64,000 nucleotides of DNA from Streptomyces sp. V1I1 (GCF_030817355.1 NZ_JAUSZH010000001.1:3404501-3468500), one strand, 5' to 3'; positions 1 through 9,010 are shown, counted from the first letter of the stretch. Made by a program: numbers and translations. Notes: generated by a model from the sequence alone, not told the origin.

Positions 1-462
1 GCCGGTGACCAGCCGCTCGAAGGCCTCCGCCTGAATGCGGACGGCCTCCGGGCCAAGGTCGGCCAGTATGTGCGAGGCCCGCGCGAACAGGAAGTCGCCG
101 GTCAGCACCGCCACCGAGTTGCCCCAGCGGGCGTTGGCGCTGTCCACACCGCGCCGCACATCGGCCTCGTCCATCACATCGTCGTGGTACAGCGTCGCCA
201 GATGGGTGAGCTCGACGACCACGGCCGAGGGCACCACACCCGGCGCGTATGGATCGCCGAACTGGGACGCGAGCATCACCAGCAGCGGCCGGAAGCGCTT
301 GCCCCCGGCTCGTACGAGGTGTCGTGCGGCCTCCGTGATGAAGGGCACCTCGCTCTTGGTGGCATCGAGCAGTCCCGCCTCGACAGCCGCCAATCCGGTC
401 TGGACATCGGCCTCAAGAGCCTGGTCCCGCACGCTCAGCCCGAACGGCCCGACGACGGTCAC
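1..462 (-). CDS. Polyprenyl diphosphate synthase, N-terminal part (runs off left edge)
   Basis: Trans-isoprenyl diphosphate synthase that extends an allylic diphosphate with IPP; in this setting it most likely makes the long side chain of menaquinone. The visible 154 residues hold the GGKRFRP motif (residues 53-59) and the first aspartate-rich motif, LYHDDVMDEAD (residues 91-101, DDxxD at 94-98), followed by the usual RRG. The GTG start at 462 is chosen because AGGAG lies just upstream on the minus strand and the N-terminus then reads MTVVGPFGLS, as I remember Streptomyces homologues. The C-terminal half with the second DDxxD is outside the window. Chain length cannot be read from what is visible. 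Confidence 0.9.
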   Translation of the reverse strand, partial: MTVVGPFGLSVRDQALEADVQTGLAAVEAGLLDATKSEVPFITEAARHLVRAGGKRFRPLLVMLASQFGDPYAPGVVPSAVVVELTHLATLYHDDVMDEADVRRGVDSANARWGNSVAVLTGDFLFARASHILADLGPEAVRIQAEAFERLVTG

Positions 463-647
463 GAGGGGATCTCCTGTCTGCTGACGATCACACGGATTGT
501 CGATGTGTCGCTGGAATCACTCAAGTCAGCGTATCCGGTCGCCTTTCGATCACCGTGGGCGCCTTCCCGCCTCCCCCGGTATGTTCGTGATCAGCCCATA
601 CGACCATGAGTGGCCCCTTTGCCCGGAACATTCGCTGAGGTCATGCC

Positions 648-2645
648 ATGCGCATCCGCACCGATTTCCCGTACGAGACCGCCCACGAGGACATCCGTAT
701 CGCGATGCCGGACGGTACGAGGCTGTACGCGCGGATCTGGCGGCCACTGACCGACGAGCCCGTCCCCGCCCTGCTCGAGTATCTGCCCTGCCGGCTGACC
801 GACTGGACCGCGCCGCGCGACTGGCAGCGCCACCCCTGGTACGCGGGCCACGGCTACGCCTCCGTACGGGTCGACGTGCGTGGACACGGCAACAGTGAGG
901 GCCTGCCCGGCGACGAGTACGACGCGACCGAGCCGGCCGACGGCGTCGAGGTCGTCAACTGGCTGGCCCGGCAGCCGTGGTGCACCGGCCGGGTCGGCAT
1001 GTTCGGCATCTCCTGGGGCGGCGTCAACTCGCTCCAGGTCGCCGCTCTCGCACCCGAGCCGCTCAAGGCGGTCGTCACCGTCTGCTCGACGGACGACCGC
1101 TACGACAATGACGTGCACTACATGGGCGGTTCGGTACTCGCCGCCGCCATGCACGCCCGGGCCGCCACCATGCTCGCCTTCGTCTCCCGCCCGCCGGACC
1201 CCCTCTTTGCCGGCGACAAGTGGCGCGAGATGTGGCTGAGGCGGCTGGAGGCCGTCGACCCCTTCATCCACACCTGGCTCGGCCACCAGATCCGCGACGA
1301 CTACTGGAAGCACGGCAGTGTCTGCGAGGACTACGCCGCCATCGACGCGGCGGTCCTGGCTGTGGGCGGCTGGCACGACCCCTACCGGGACACCGTGCTG
1401 CGGCTGGTCGAGCATCTGCCGCCCGATCGCGTACGGGGCCTGATCGGCCCGTGGTCGCACCAGTACCCCGACCGGGGCCGGCCGCCGGGTCCGGCGATCG
1501 GTTTCCTCCAGGAGACGCTCCGATGGTGGGACCACTGGCTCAAAGACGCTGACACGGGGGTCATGGCCGAGCCCCTGCTGCGCTCCTGGATCAGCGAGTC
1601 GCACCCGCCCGCGACGAGCTACCCCGAGCTGCCGGGCCGCTGGGTCGGGGAGCCCGCCTGGCCCTCGCCGCACATCACGCCCGTCCCGTACACACTCCAG
1701 GGCGAACCGGTGATCGTCGACTCGCCCCACCACACCGGAGTGGACGCCGGCAGCTTCCTCCCCTTCGGCAACGACGCCGACCTGCCGCCCGACCAGCGCG
1801 AGGAGGACGCCCGCTCGGCCTGCTTCGAATTCCCGGTCACCGGCGACCCGATCGAGATCCTGGGCCGCCCCCGCCTCACCCTGCGGCTGCGCCGGGACGT
1901 GCCCTACGGCCAGGCGATCGCCCGGATCTGTGACGTCGCCCCGGACGGCGCGTCCACCCTGGTCACCCGCGGGGTCCTCAACCTCTCCGCGCGCCATGGC
2001 CTCGACCGCGCGGGCGCCTGGCCGCCCGGCGCGAGCGAGGACGTCTCCTTCGAGCTGAACGGCATCGGCCACACCTTCCCGCCCGGCCACCGCATCCGGC
2101 TCGCCGTCTCCTCCGCGTACTGGCCGTGGATCTGGCCGCAGCCGGGCTCGGCGGGCTTCACCCTCGACCCGGCGGGCTCCCGCCTGGAACTTCCCGTACG
2201 TTCCCAGGGCATGACCGAGGACGAGATCCTCTTCGAGGAACCGGAGCAGTCCGAGCCGCTCGGGGTCAGCTCCCCCGTCACCCTCGACGAGCAGCGGCCC
2301 GAGCGTCTGGTGGTCCGCGACGTCGCCAAGGGCGAGTGGCGCCTGGAGGTCGACCCGCGACCCGGCGGCATGCGGGTGTATCCGGACGGCCTCGAGTACA
2401 CGGAGGAGGCCCTGGAGACGTACACGATCCGCGAGCGCGACCCGCACTCCGCGCATGCCCGGTCCGACTGGGCCGTCCGGCTGCACCGGCCCGAGCTGGC
2501 CTGGGACGTACGGATCGAGACACGCTCCGAACTCACCTGCGACGCGGCCGACTTCATCGCGTCGGACGAGGTGGTGTGCAGGGACGGCGACGAGATCGTC
2601 TTCCACCACACGTGGGAACGGCGCTTCCCGAGAATGGCGGGGTGA
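648..2645 (+). CDS. CocE/NonD family serine hydrolase (X-Pro dipeptidyl-peptidase-like)
   Basis: A 665-aa alpha/beta hydrolase of the CocE/X-Pro dipeptidyl-peptidase S15 family, acting on esters or amides; the substrate cannot be read from sequence. The nucleophile elbow is GISWGG with Ser122. The probable acid and base are Asp244 (GGWHDPY) and His271 (GPWSHQY). The C-terminal third, from about residue 380, is the jelly-roll-like X-Pro C-terminal domain. There is no signal peptide, so it is probably cytoplasmic. It is divergent from the polyprenyl synthase across 185 bp and is followed after 84 bp by fumarylacetoacetase on the same strand. No promoter is obvious. Confidence 0.88.
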   Translation: MRIRTDFPYETAHEDIRIAMPDGTRLYARIWRPLTDEPVPALLEYLPCRLTDWTAPRDWQRHPWYAGHGYASVRVDVRGHGNSEGLPGDEYDATEPADGVEVVNWLARQPWCTGRVGMFGISWGGVNSLQVAALAPEPLKAVVTVCSTDDRYDNDVHYMGGSVLAAAMHARAATMLAFVSRPPDPLFAGDKWREMWLRRLEAVDPFIHTWLGHQIRDDYWKHGSVCEDYAAIDAAVLAVGGWHDPYRDTVLRLVEHLPPDRVRGLIGPWSHQYPDRGRPPGPAIGFLQETLRWWDHWLKDADTGVMAEPLLRSWISESHPPATSYPELPGRWVGEPAWPSPHITPVPYTLQGEPVIVDSPHHTGVDAGSFLPFGNDADLPPDQREEDARSACFEFPVTGDPIEILGRPRLTLRLRRDVPYGQAIARICDVAPDGASTLVTRGVLNLSARHGLDRAGAWPPGASEDVSFELNGIGHTFPPGHRIRLAVSSAYWPWIWPQPGSAGFTLDPAGSRLELPVRSQGMTEDEILFEEPEQSEPLGVSSPVTLDEQRPERLVVRDVAKGEWRLEVDPRPGGMRVYPDGLEYTEEALETYTIRERDPHSAHARSDWAVRLHRPELAWDVRIETRSELTCDAADFIASDEVVCRDGDEIVFHHTWERRFPRMAG

Positions 2646-2729
2646 GCGGGCCGGGCGGGTGACCTGCCGCGGCGGGGCAACACCCACGTAACGTGTGCCC
2701 CACACACGTGGAAAGCGAGGCAAGCACCG

Positions 2730-3962
2730 ATGCCCGAGCAGAGCCCGCTCGATCTGGCCGAGGGCGATCCCTTCGGCCCGCACAACCTGCCGTACGGCGT
2801 CTTCAGCACGGCCGACGAGCCCGGGCGCCGGCGGCTCGGCGTCCGCATCGGCAGCCATGTGCTCGACGCCGGAGCGGCCGCCCACACTCTCGGCTCCCCC
2901 TACGCGGCACTGCTGGCGCAGCCGAACCTCAACCCGCTTCTCGCGGCGGGCCGCACCGCCTGGCGGGACGTGCGCCGGGCGATCACCGCATGGGTCACCG
3001 TGCCCGCCCACCGGGCGGACATCGAGCCGCAGCTGCACCCGCTCGACTCGGTCACGCTGCACCTTCCGTACGAGGTCGCCGACTATGTCGACTTCTACGC
3101 GAGCGAGCACCACGCGACGAACGTCGGCAAGATCTTCCGGCCGGACGGGGACGCCCTGACCCCCAACTGGAAGCATCTGCCCATCGGTTACCACGGCCGG
3201 GCCGGGACGGTTGTCGTCTCCGGCACCGATGTGGTGCGCCCCAGCGGCCAGCGCAAGACCCCGGCCGACCCCGCGCCCCTGTTCGGACCGTCCGTGAAGC
3301 TCGACATCGAGGCCGAGGTCGGCTTCCTCGTCGGCACTCCCTCGGAGCTCGGCCGTCCGGTGCCCCTCGGGGACTTCCGGGAGCATGTCTTCGGTGTGAC
3401 GCTCCTCAACGACTGGTCGGCACGTGACATCCAGGCCTGGGAGTACGTTCCGCTCGGCCCGTTCCTCGGCAAGTCCTTCGCCACGTCCGTCTCCGCCTGG
3501 GTGACCCCGCTGGAGGCCCTCGACGCGGCCCGTACCGAGCCCCCCGCGCGGGACTTCGACCTGCTCCCCTACCTCGACGACTCCGGCGACGAGGAGCCCG
3601 GCGGCTTCGACCTGCGCATCACGGTGGCGATCAACGGCCATGTGGTCTCCGAGCCGCCGTTCGCCACGATGTACTGGACGGCCGCCCAGCAGCTGGCCCA
3701 TATGACGGTCAACGGCGCCTCGCTCCGTACGGGCGACCTCTTCGGCTCCGGCACGGTCAGCGGTCCCGAGGTCCACCAGCGCGGCTCGCTGCTGGAGCTC
3801 ACCTGGAACGGACGGGACGCTCTCGAACTTCCCGAGGGCAAGCGGACCTTCCTGGAGGACGGCGACGTGGTGACGATGACGGCCTGGGCACCAGGCCCGG
3901 ACGGCGTACGGGTCGGCCTCGGCGAGGTCACCGGCCGGATCGTGTCGAGCGCCGCGGAATGA
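2730..3962 (+). CDS. fahA: Fumarylacetoacetase
   Basis: Hydrolyses 4-fumarylacetoacetate to fumarate and acetoacetate, the last step of tyrosine/homogentisate catabolism. At 410 aa it has normal family length: a small N-terminal SH3-like domain (about 1-115) and the C-terminal FAH domain. Family motifs seen are VDFYASEHHA (residues 120-129), NWKHLPIGYHGRAG (146-159), the acidic pair E194/E196 and NDWSARDIQAWEY. The other homogentisate genes are not in the window. A hairpin of 7-bp arms (2691-2697 and 2703-2709, ACGTGTG/CACACGT) sits 20 bp before the start and could be an operator. The TGA stop overlaps the ATG of the next gene (ATGA), implying translational coupling. Confidence 0.93.
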   Translation: MPEQSPLDLAEGDPFGPHNLPYGVFSTADEPGRRRLGVRIGSHVLDAGAAAHTLGSPYAALLAQPNLNPLLAAGRTAWRDVRRAITAWVTVPAHRADIEPQLHPLDSVTLHLPYEVADYVDFYASEHHATNVGKIFRPDGDALTPNWKHLPIGYHGRAGTVVVSGTDVVRPSGQRKTPADPAPLFGPSVKLDIEAEVGFLVGTPSELGRPVPLGDFREHVFGVTLLNDWSARDIQAWEYVPLGPFLGKSFATSVSAWVTPLEALDAARTEPPARDFDLLPYLDDSGDEEPGGFDLRITVAINGHVVSEPPFATMYWTAAQQLAHMTVNGASLRTGDLFGSGTVSGPEVHQRGSLLELTWNGRDALELPEGKRTFLEDGDVVTMTAWAPGPDGVRVGLGEVTGRIVSSAAE

Positions 3963-4639
3963 CCGGACTCACCCTGCCCGAGGAGCTCCTGCTGCTCGCT
4001 CTCGACCCGGTGACGGGCCGCCGGCACTGCAGCAGGAGCTACCTCCGGTACGGGCTGGCCGGCGCCGCCCTCGCCGAGCTGGAGCTCCAGGGCAGAGTCG
4101 CCGAGGCGCGTGGCAAGGTGACGGTGGTCAATCCACTGCCGCCGCAGAACCCGCTGTCGGCGCAGATACTGGCGAGTCTCCCGGCGCCGGGCACCAGCCG
4201 GTTCGGCGACGGCGTACGCGCCCGGCCCTGGGTCAGGCGCGCCGGGCGGCACGTCGAGGAGTTGTGCCTGCACCACCTGGTGGGACGCGGTGTGCTGCGG
4301 GTGGAGACCCATCGCTTCCTGGGCATCTTCCCCTACCGCCGGTACCCCGCGGCGGCCGAGGACTTCTCGACCCCGGCCCGCGGGCGCTACGCCCAGTCGG
4401 TGGAGGCCGGCTTCCCGGACCGCCGCAGCCGGCTGCTGGCCGCCTTCACCGCGGCGATCGGCATCGCCAAAGTGCTCCATCCGAGATTCGAGTCGTGGCG
4501 GGGGCGGGGCGCACTGCGCGTTCTCGTACGGGAGCAATGGGCCCCGTACGCCGTGCACCGCGTCATACAGCAGGACAAGAAGCCGAGCAGCAGCAGTGTC
4601 AGCTTCGGGGGCGACGGGGGCGGGGGCGGCGGCGACTGA
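3959..4639 (+). CDS. GPP34 (Golgi phosphoprotein 3-like) family protein
   Basis: A 226-aa protein of the bacterial GPP34/GOLPH3-like family, all-helical with a likely membrane-associating surface. The N-terminus (LTLPEELLLLALDP) and the spaced helices up to about residue 190 match the family pattern. In eukaryotes GOLPH3 binds phosphatidylinositol-4-phosphate; the bacterial role is not established. The C-terminus is low complexity, a serine run followed by glycine/aspartate. The start overlaps the stop of fumarylacetoacetase by 4 bp. Transfer of the fumarylacetoacetase function to this gene is not justified. Confidence 0.8.
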   Translation: MTGLTLPEELLLLALDPVTGRRHCSRSYLRYGLAGAALAELELQGRVAEARGKVTVVNPLPPQNPLSAQILASLPAPGTSRFGDGVRARPWVRRAGRHVEELCLHHLVGRGVLRVETHRFLGIFPYRRYPAAAEDFSTPARGRYAQSVEAGFPDRRSRLLAAFTAAIGIAKVLHPRFESWRGRGALRVLVREQWAPYAVHRVIQQDKKPSSSSVSFGGDGGGGGGD

Positions 4640-4769
4640 CGCCCCAGGGGTGGCAGATCTTCCCGACTGATCAGCATCACCGCAGTTCAGCGGGGTGTCC
4701 CGGTGGCCGGTTCATGGCGCAACACTCTGGCAACACCACCGCCGACACAGCGTCGGTATGGTCCGAGGC

Positions 4770-5540
4770 ATGCCAGCCGAACGTACCCGCGAGCACACCG
4801 TGCCCCTCGCTGCCGCACGCCGGCGGCGGCTGCGCGCGGACCAGGCGCGGCAGCTCGCCGACCTGCTGCGCCACCAGGTGCGCACCGGCGGCTTCTCCGG
4901 CGGCGTGCTGCCGCTGGAGGGCACGATCGGCGACGACTACCGCGTCTCCCGCAACACCGTCCGACAGGCACTGGATCTGCTCCGTACGGAGGGGCTCGTC
5001 GAACGCCAGCCGGGCGTCGGCACGGTCGTGGTGTCCGAGAAGTACCCGCACGGCCTCGACCGGCTGCAGGGCCTCGCCGAGACCCTGCACGAACACGGCG
5101 ATGTCACCAACGAAGTCCGCACCGTCGGCCCGGTTTCCGCGCCCGCACCCGTGGCCCGGAGACTGGGCCTGCCCGAGCACACCGACGTGCTCTACATCGA
5201 GCGGCTGCGGCGGCTGAACGGCTTGCCCCTCTCGCTCGACCTCACCTACATCCCGATGGACATCGGCACCGGTCTGCTCGGCTGCGACCTGGAGCACACC
5301 GATGTGTTCCGGCTGCTCGAAAACCTCACCGGGCAGCCGCTGGGCACGGCCGAGATCACGCTGGAGGCCGTCAACGCCGACGCGCACTCCGCCGCCGTAC
5401 TCGAAGCCCCGCGCGGCGCCGCCGTGCTGATGCTCGAACGGCTCACGCATCTGTCCGACGGACGCCCCGTGGATCTGGAGTTCATCCGCTTCCGCGGCGA
5501 CCGCATCACCATGAGCGGGCTGCTCCACCGCTCCCTCTGA
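4770..5540 (+). CDS. GntR/HutC-family transcriptional regulator
   Basis: A 256-aa regulator with an N-terminal winged helix (about residues 22-90, recognition helix VSRNTVRQALDLL at 59-71) and a C-terminal UTRA ligand-binding domain (about 110-250) with the typical ending IRFRGDRITM. In-frame ATGs exist at 4695, 4758 and 4770. I prefer 4770, because the protein then begins close to the wHTH and a CGAGG-type ribosome site lies just upstream. It heads the ferredoxin-ABC-flavoprotein operon (40 bp to the next gene), so it probably senses the imported substrate or a product. No clear palindrome was seen in the 130 bp upstream. Confidence 0.88.
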   Translation: MPAERTREHTVPLAAARRRRLRADQARQLADLLRHQVRTGGFSGGVLPLEGTIGDDYRVSRNTVRQALDLLRTEGLVERQPGVGTVVVSEKYPHGLDRLQGLAETLHEHGDVTNEVRTVGPVSAPAPVARRLGLPEHTDVLYIERLRRLNGLPLSLDLTYIPMDIGTGLLGCDLEHTDVFRLLENLTGQPLGTAEITLEAVNADAHSAAVLEAPRGAAVLMLERLTHLSDGRPVDLEFIRFRGDRITMSGLLHRSL

Positions 5541-5580
5541 CCCGTCCCCGTACCCCCGTACCCCTTTCCCGGAGACAGCC

Positions 5581-5808
5581 ATGCCTCTTGCGCCCCAGCG
5601 TGCCGACGTGCCCGTGACCATCGACGAGTCGAAGTGCATCGACGGCTGCACCCTCTGCGTCGACATGTGCCCGCTCGACTCCCTCGCGATCAACCCGGAC
5701 AGCGGCAAGGCCTATATGCACGTGGACGAGTGCTGGTACTGCGGCCCGTGCGCGGCCCGGTGTCCCACGGACGCGGTCACGGTCAACATGCCCTATCTGC
5801 TGCGGTAA
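5581..5808 (+). CDS. Two-cluster 4Fe-4S ferredoxin, AprB-like
   Basis: A 75-aa iron-sulfur protein with two classical cluster motifs, CIDGCTLCVDMCP and CWYCGPCAARCP, each giving Cys-x2/3-Cys-x2-Cys-x3-Cys-Pro. Spacing and the CW.C..C...CP..A second motif resemble the beta subunit of adenylylsulfate reductase (AprB), but without AprB's C-terminal tail. A GGAGA ribosome site precedes the ATG. It sits in one operon with an AprA-like flavoprotein (9011-11701), so the two probably form a flavin/Fe-S oxidoreductase, with this subunit carrying electrons to or from FAD. The natural electron partner is unknown. Confidence 0.88.
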   Translation: MPLAPQRADVPVTIDESKCIDGCTLCVDMCPLDSLAINPDSGKAYMHVDECWYCGPCAARCPTDAVTVNMPYLLR

Positions 5809-5830
5809 AGCCCGAGAGGTCCGAACTCCC

Positions 5831-7180
5831 ATGTCACGCAAGCCAGTTGTGCTCCTCGCCGCCACCCTGCTGCTACCGCTCACCGGCTGCGGCGGCGACG
5901 CGGAGGCGGGCGACGGCTCGACCGTCACCGTCACCGTCGGCTACCAGTCCAAGACCATCAACACCGTCACGGCGGGCACGCTGCTGCGGTCGCTCGGCTA
6001 CTTCGAGCGGGAGCTCGCGGCCCGCGGCAAACGTGAGGGCGTCACCTACAAGGTGAAGTGGCAGGACTACGCCACCGGCGCGCCGATCACCGCGCAGATG
6101 ACCGCCGGGAAGATCGACATCGGTTCGATGGGCGACTTCCCGCTGCTGATCAACGCCACGCGCGGCAAGCAGCTGCACCGGCCGACGCGGCTCGTCTCCG
6201 TCACCGGCTACAACCTGCGCGGCGGCCTCAACACCATTGTCACGGCGCCCGGTTCGAAGCTGTCCTCGCTGAAGGACCTGCGCGGCAAGAAGGTCTCCAC
6301 GAGTGTCGGATCGGCCGCGGACGGCACGCTCGTACGGGCGCTGCAACGGGCGGACATCGACCCGGAGAAGGACATCCGCAAGCTCAACCAGCAGCCGGCC
6401 GTGGGTGCGTCGGCGCTCCAGGCGGGCAGCACCGACGCGCTCTCGCAGTTCGTTGCCTGGCCCGGGCTGCTCGCCTTCCAGGGCAAGGCGCAGGCGCTGT
6501 ACGACGGGGCGGAGCTGAACCTGCCGACCTTCCACGGGGTCACCGCGCGCGAGGACTTCGCGAAGAAGCGGCCCGCGGTGCTCGAAGACTTCCTGCGCGC
6601 GCAGGCCGATGCGACCGAGTATCTGCGCAAGCAGCCGGTCGCGGCCGCGGAGTCGGTGGCCAAGGCGACCGGGCTCCCGGCCGAGGTCGTCTACCTCTAC
6701 AACGGCGCGCACGGCATCGCGACCTTCGGGCCGGCCCTCAAGCCCGAGCTGGTCGACGCGTTGAAGAAGGACGTGCCGGTGCTCAAGTCGGCGAAGCTGG
6801 TGGGCGATGTGGATGTGGACGCCTTCGTCGACGACCAGTATGTGAAGCGGGCGTACGGGAACGGCTATGCCAAGGCGCTCACGGCCGCGCCCGCGCCCGC
6901 GCGCAGCGAGCTGTGGCTGAAGGGCAAGAACACGACCCAGTCCTTCGCGACCCCGGTCGAGCTGCTGCGGCAGGTGGCCGCGGCTCCTGGACAGGTGCGC
7001 GCGGCGTATGTCCCCGACGCCACCACCGGCACGCGCTGGTTCGCGGACAAGGCGGTGTGGGTGGCCGACGGCACGAAGCTGCTGCCCTTCGTCACCCGGT
7101 CCGCGGTTGCGGCCTACGTGACGGGACACGCGGGCGCCCGGACCGTGTCGTACGCCGAGGCCTTGAAGCAGGTGTCATGA
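5831..7180 (+). CDS. ABC transporter substrate-binding lipoprotein (sulfonate/nitrate/taurine class)
   Basis: A 449-aa extracytoplasmic solute receptor. The signal peptide ends in a lipobox, LLPLTGC, with Cys20 as the lipidated residue. The mature part has the NMT1/SsuA-like fold: TVGYQSKTINTV at the start of lobe 1, DIGSMGDFPLLINA, and LRGKKVSTSVGSAADGTLVRAL lining the binding cleft. It is about 100 residues longer than most SsuA/TauA proteins, with an extra C-terminal segment from about residue 350. It is followed by its permease with an ATGA overlap. Ligand class by family is sulfonate, nitrate, taurine or a pyrimidine-like anion; the sequence does not decide. Confidence 0.88.
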   Translation: MSRKPVVLLAATLLLPLTGCGGDAEAGDGSTVTVTVGYQSKTINTVTAGTLLRSLGYFERELAARGKREGVTYKVKWQDYATGAPITAQMTAGKIDIGSMGDFPLLINATRGKQLHRPTRLVSVTGYNLRGGLNTIVTAPGSKLSSLKDLRGKKVSTSVGSAADGTLVRALQRADIDPEKDIRKLNQQPAVGASALQAGSTDALSQFVAWPGLLAFQGKAQALYDGAELNLPTFHGVTAREDFAKKRPAVLEDFLRAQADATEYLRKQPVAAAESVAKATGLPAEVVYLYNGAHGIATFGPALKPELVDALKKDVPVLKSAKLVGDVDVDAFVDDQYVKRAYGNGYAKALTAAPAPARSELWLKGKNTTQSFATPVELLRQVAAAPGQVRAAYVPDATTGTRWFADKAVWVADGTKLLPFVTRSAVAAYVTGHAGARTVSYAEALKQVS

Positions 7181-8163
7181 CCGGCCGGCACGTCGTGCGC
7201 GCGCTGTCCCTGCTGGGCGCGCTCGGGGTGTGGCAGCTGCTGACCGCCTACGACATCAATCTTTGGCTGCGGTTCGAGCAGTTCCCCACGGTCGTCGATG
7301 TCGCGCGGGAGTTCGGGGAGCGGGTCGGGAGCGGCCCGTACTGGCAGGACCTGACCGACAGCCTCACCCGCATCGCCACCGGCTTCACGCTGGCGGCGCT
7401 CGCGGGCGTGGCGGTCGGCACCGCGATCGCCCGCTCCCGCCTGGCGGCGGACCTGCTCGGGCCGGTGCTCGAAGTCCTCCGCCCGATCCCGGCGATCGCG
7501 CTGGTACCGGTCGCGATCCTGCTCTTCCCCAGCAACGAGCAGGGCATCGTCTTCATCACCTTCACCGCGGCGTTCTTCCCGATCATGGTCTCCACGCGCC
7601 ATGCCGTGCGCGCCCTGACCCCGGTCTGGGAAGAGGCCGTCCTCACGATGGGCGGCGGCCGGTGGCGGATTCTGGCGTCTGTGGTCCTGCCGGGGGCACT
7701 GCCGGGGATCCTCGGCGGTCTCTCGGTGGGGATCGGCGTCTCGTGGATCTGCGTGATCTCGGCGGAGATGATCTCCGGTGAGTACGGGGTGGGTTACCGC
7801 ACCTGGCAGGACTACACGGTGGTGGACTACCCCGGCGTGTTCGTGGGCATGGCGACGATCGGCGTTCTGGGCTGGCTGACGTCGACGACGGTGGAGCTGG
7901 CGGGGCGCCGGGTGACGAGGTGGCTCCCGCGGGTGGAGTCTGGGCCACCGGTCCGCCGCCCGAGGGTTTCCCCTACCCCGCCCCTTCCCGTACCTGGGGG
8001 CAGGCCCCCAGGCCCCGCGTCTCAAACGCCGGCGAGGCTTGATTCGGGGCTCCGCCCCGGACCCCGCTCCTCAATCGCCGGACGGGCTGAATTTTCAGCC
8101 CGTCCGGCGATTGAGGACTGGGGGTCTGGGGGCGAAGCCCCCAGTTCGGGAGGGGGCGGGTAG
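7177..8163 (+). CDS. ABC transporter permease (SsuC/TauC type) with repeat-derived C-terminal tail
   Basis: Inner-membrane permease of the importer encoded by its neighbours. The family domain (binding-protein-dependent transport) covers about residues 1-250, with roughly six membrane segments and the EAA loop, here EEAVLTMGGGRWRILASVVL, that docks the ATPase. The start ATG at 7177 overlaps the stop of the binding protein. Homology ends near residue 252 (RRVTRWLPR, about 7932). The remaining 75 or so residues are proline/glycine-rich and are encoded by a stack of GC-rich inverted repeats (7975-8165) of the kind found between Streptomyces genes. The tail is therefore probably an accidental extension, or the true stop was displaced by repeat insertion. 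Confidence 0.85.
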   Translation: MTGRHVVRALSLLGALGVWQLLTAYDINLWLRFEQFPTVVDVAREFGERVGSGPYWQDLTDSLTRIATGFTLAALAGVAVGTAIARSRLAADLLGPVLEVLRPIPAIALVPVAILLFPSNEQGIVFITFTAAFFPIMVSTRHAVRALTPVWEEAVLTMGGGRWRILASVVLPGALPGILGGLSVGIGVSWICVISAEMISGEYGVGYRTWQDYTVVDYPGVFVGMATIGVLGWLTSTTVELAGRRVTRWLPRVESGPPVRRPRVSPTPPLPVPGGRPPGPASQTPARLDSGLRPGPRSSIAGRAEFSARPAIEDWGSGGEAPSSGGGG

Positions 8164-8165
8164 GG
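7975..8165. repeat. Stack of Streptomyces-type intergenic palindromes
   Basis: Three adjoining inverted-repeat modules: CCTGGGGGCAGGCCCCCAGG near 7991-8010; a perfect 23-bp inverted repeat with arms 8068-8090 and 8095-8117; and CTGGGGGCGAAGCCCCCAG near 8124-8142. Core words of the long arm (GCCCGTCCGGCGATTGAGGA) are, to my knowledge, widely scattered in Streptomyces intergenic DNA. Here the stack lies inside the open reading frame of the permease and directly before the ATPase gene, so its RNA hairpins could also attenuate or stabilise the operon mRNA. Confidence 0.85.
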
Positions 8166-8227
8166 GAAGCCCGCCGCAGGCGCCCCCCACCCACACCCCA
8201 TCCGCACCCACGAGGAGGCGTAATCGC

Positions 8228-8998
8228 ATGACCACACCCCCCGAAACCACCCTCGCCCCCACCCCGGCACCGCCCCGTGGGACCCGGCTCACCCTGCGCG
8301 GTGCGTCACTGGGGCGGCCCGGAGCGCCCGTGCTCGACGGGATCGACCTGGAGGTCGTGCCCGGCGAGATCCTGACCGTCGTCGGGCCCTCCGGGTGCGG
8401 CAAGTCGACCCTCCTGCGGACCCTCGCCGGGCTGCTCCCCCCGCTCGACGGCGCGGTCGCGCAGGACGGTGAGCCCATCACCGCGCCCAGCGCCGAGCGG
8501 GCACTGATCTTCCAGGAAGACGCCCTCCTTCCCTGGCGCACCCTGCGCGGCAACGTCGAACTCCCCCTGGCCATCAGGGGAGTCGGCCGCGCCGAGCGAC
8601 GTCGGCGGGCCGAGGCATGGCTGGACCGGGTCGGGCTCGCCGACCGGGCCGCCCACCTCCCGCACCGCGTCTCCGGCGGGCAACGCCAGCGCGTCCAGCT
8701 CGCGCGCGCCCTAGCCGCCGAGCCGCGGGCCGTCCTCATGGACGAGCCCTTCGGCGCGCTCGACGCGCAGACCCGCGCCGGGATGCAGCAGCTGCTCGTC
8801 GACGTGCTGCGCGGCACCGGCGCGACGGTCGTCTTCGTCACGCACGACGTCGACGAGGCGCTCTTCCTCGGCGACCGCATCGCCCTCCTCGGCACCGGGC
8901 GCGTCCTCGAGGTACCCCGCCCCCGCGACCGTGCGGCCCACGGCGAACCCGCGACCCTCGCGCTGCGCCGCGAAGTACTCGAATCCCTCGGCACCTGA
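8228..8998 (+). CDS. ABC transporter ATP-binding protein (SsuB/TauB type)
   Basis: A 256-aa ATPase energising the importer. All motifs are present: Walker A GPSGCGKST (residues 53-61), Q-loop IFQEDALLPW, signature VSGGQRQRVQLARAL, Walker B AVLMDEPF, and H-loop VFVTHDVDEA. The ATG at 8228 is preceded by GAGGAGG about ten bases upstream, so translation is probably independent of the permease despite the repeat block between them. The AprA-like flavoprotein follows after 12 bp. Confidence 0.92.
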   Translation: MTTPPETTLAPTPAPPRGTRLTLRGASLGRPGAPVLDGIDLEVVPGEILTVVGPSGCGKSTLLRTLAGLLPPLDGAVAQDGEPITAPSAERALIFQEDALLPWRTLRGNVELPLAIRGVGRAERRRRAEAWLDRVGLADRAAHLPHRVSGGQRQRVQLARALAAEPRAVLMDEPFGALDAQTRAGMQQLLVDVLRGTGATVVFVTHDVDEALFLGDRIALLGTGRVLEVPRPRDRAAHGEPATLALRREVLESLGT

Positions 8999-9010
8999 GA
9001 GGCCCTCCCC

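Noticed and set aside
591..3776. A 1061-codon open frame on the minus strand across the CocE and fumarylacetoacetase genes
   Set aside because: It is antisense to two genes with clear catalytic motifs and its translation is Gly/Arg/Val-rich without any domain; long spurious frames are normal at this GC content.
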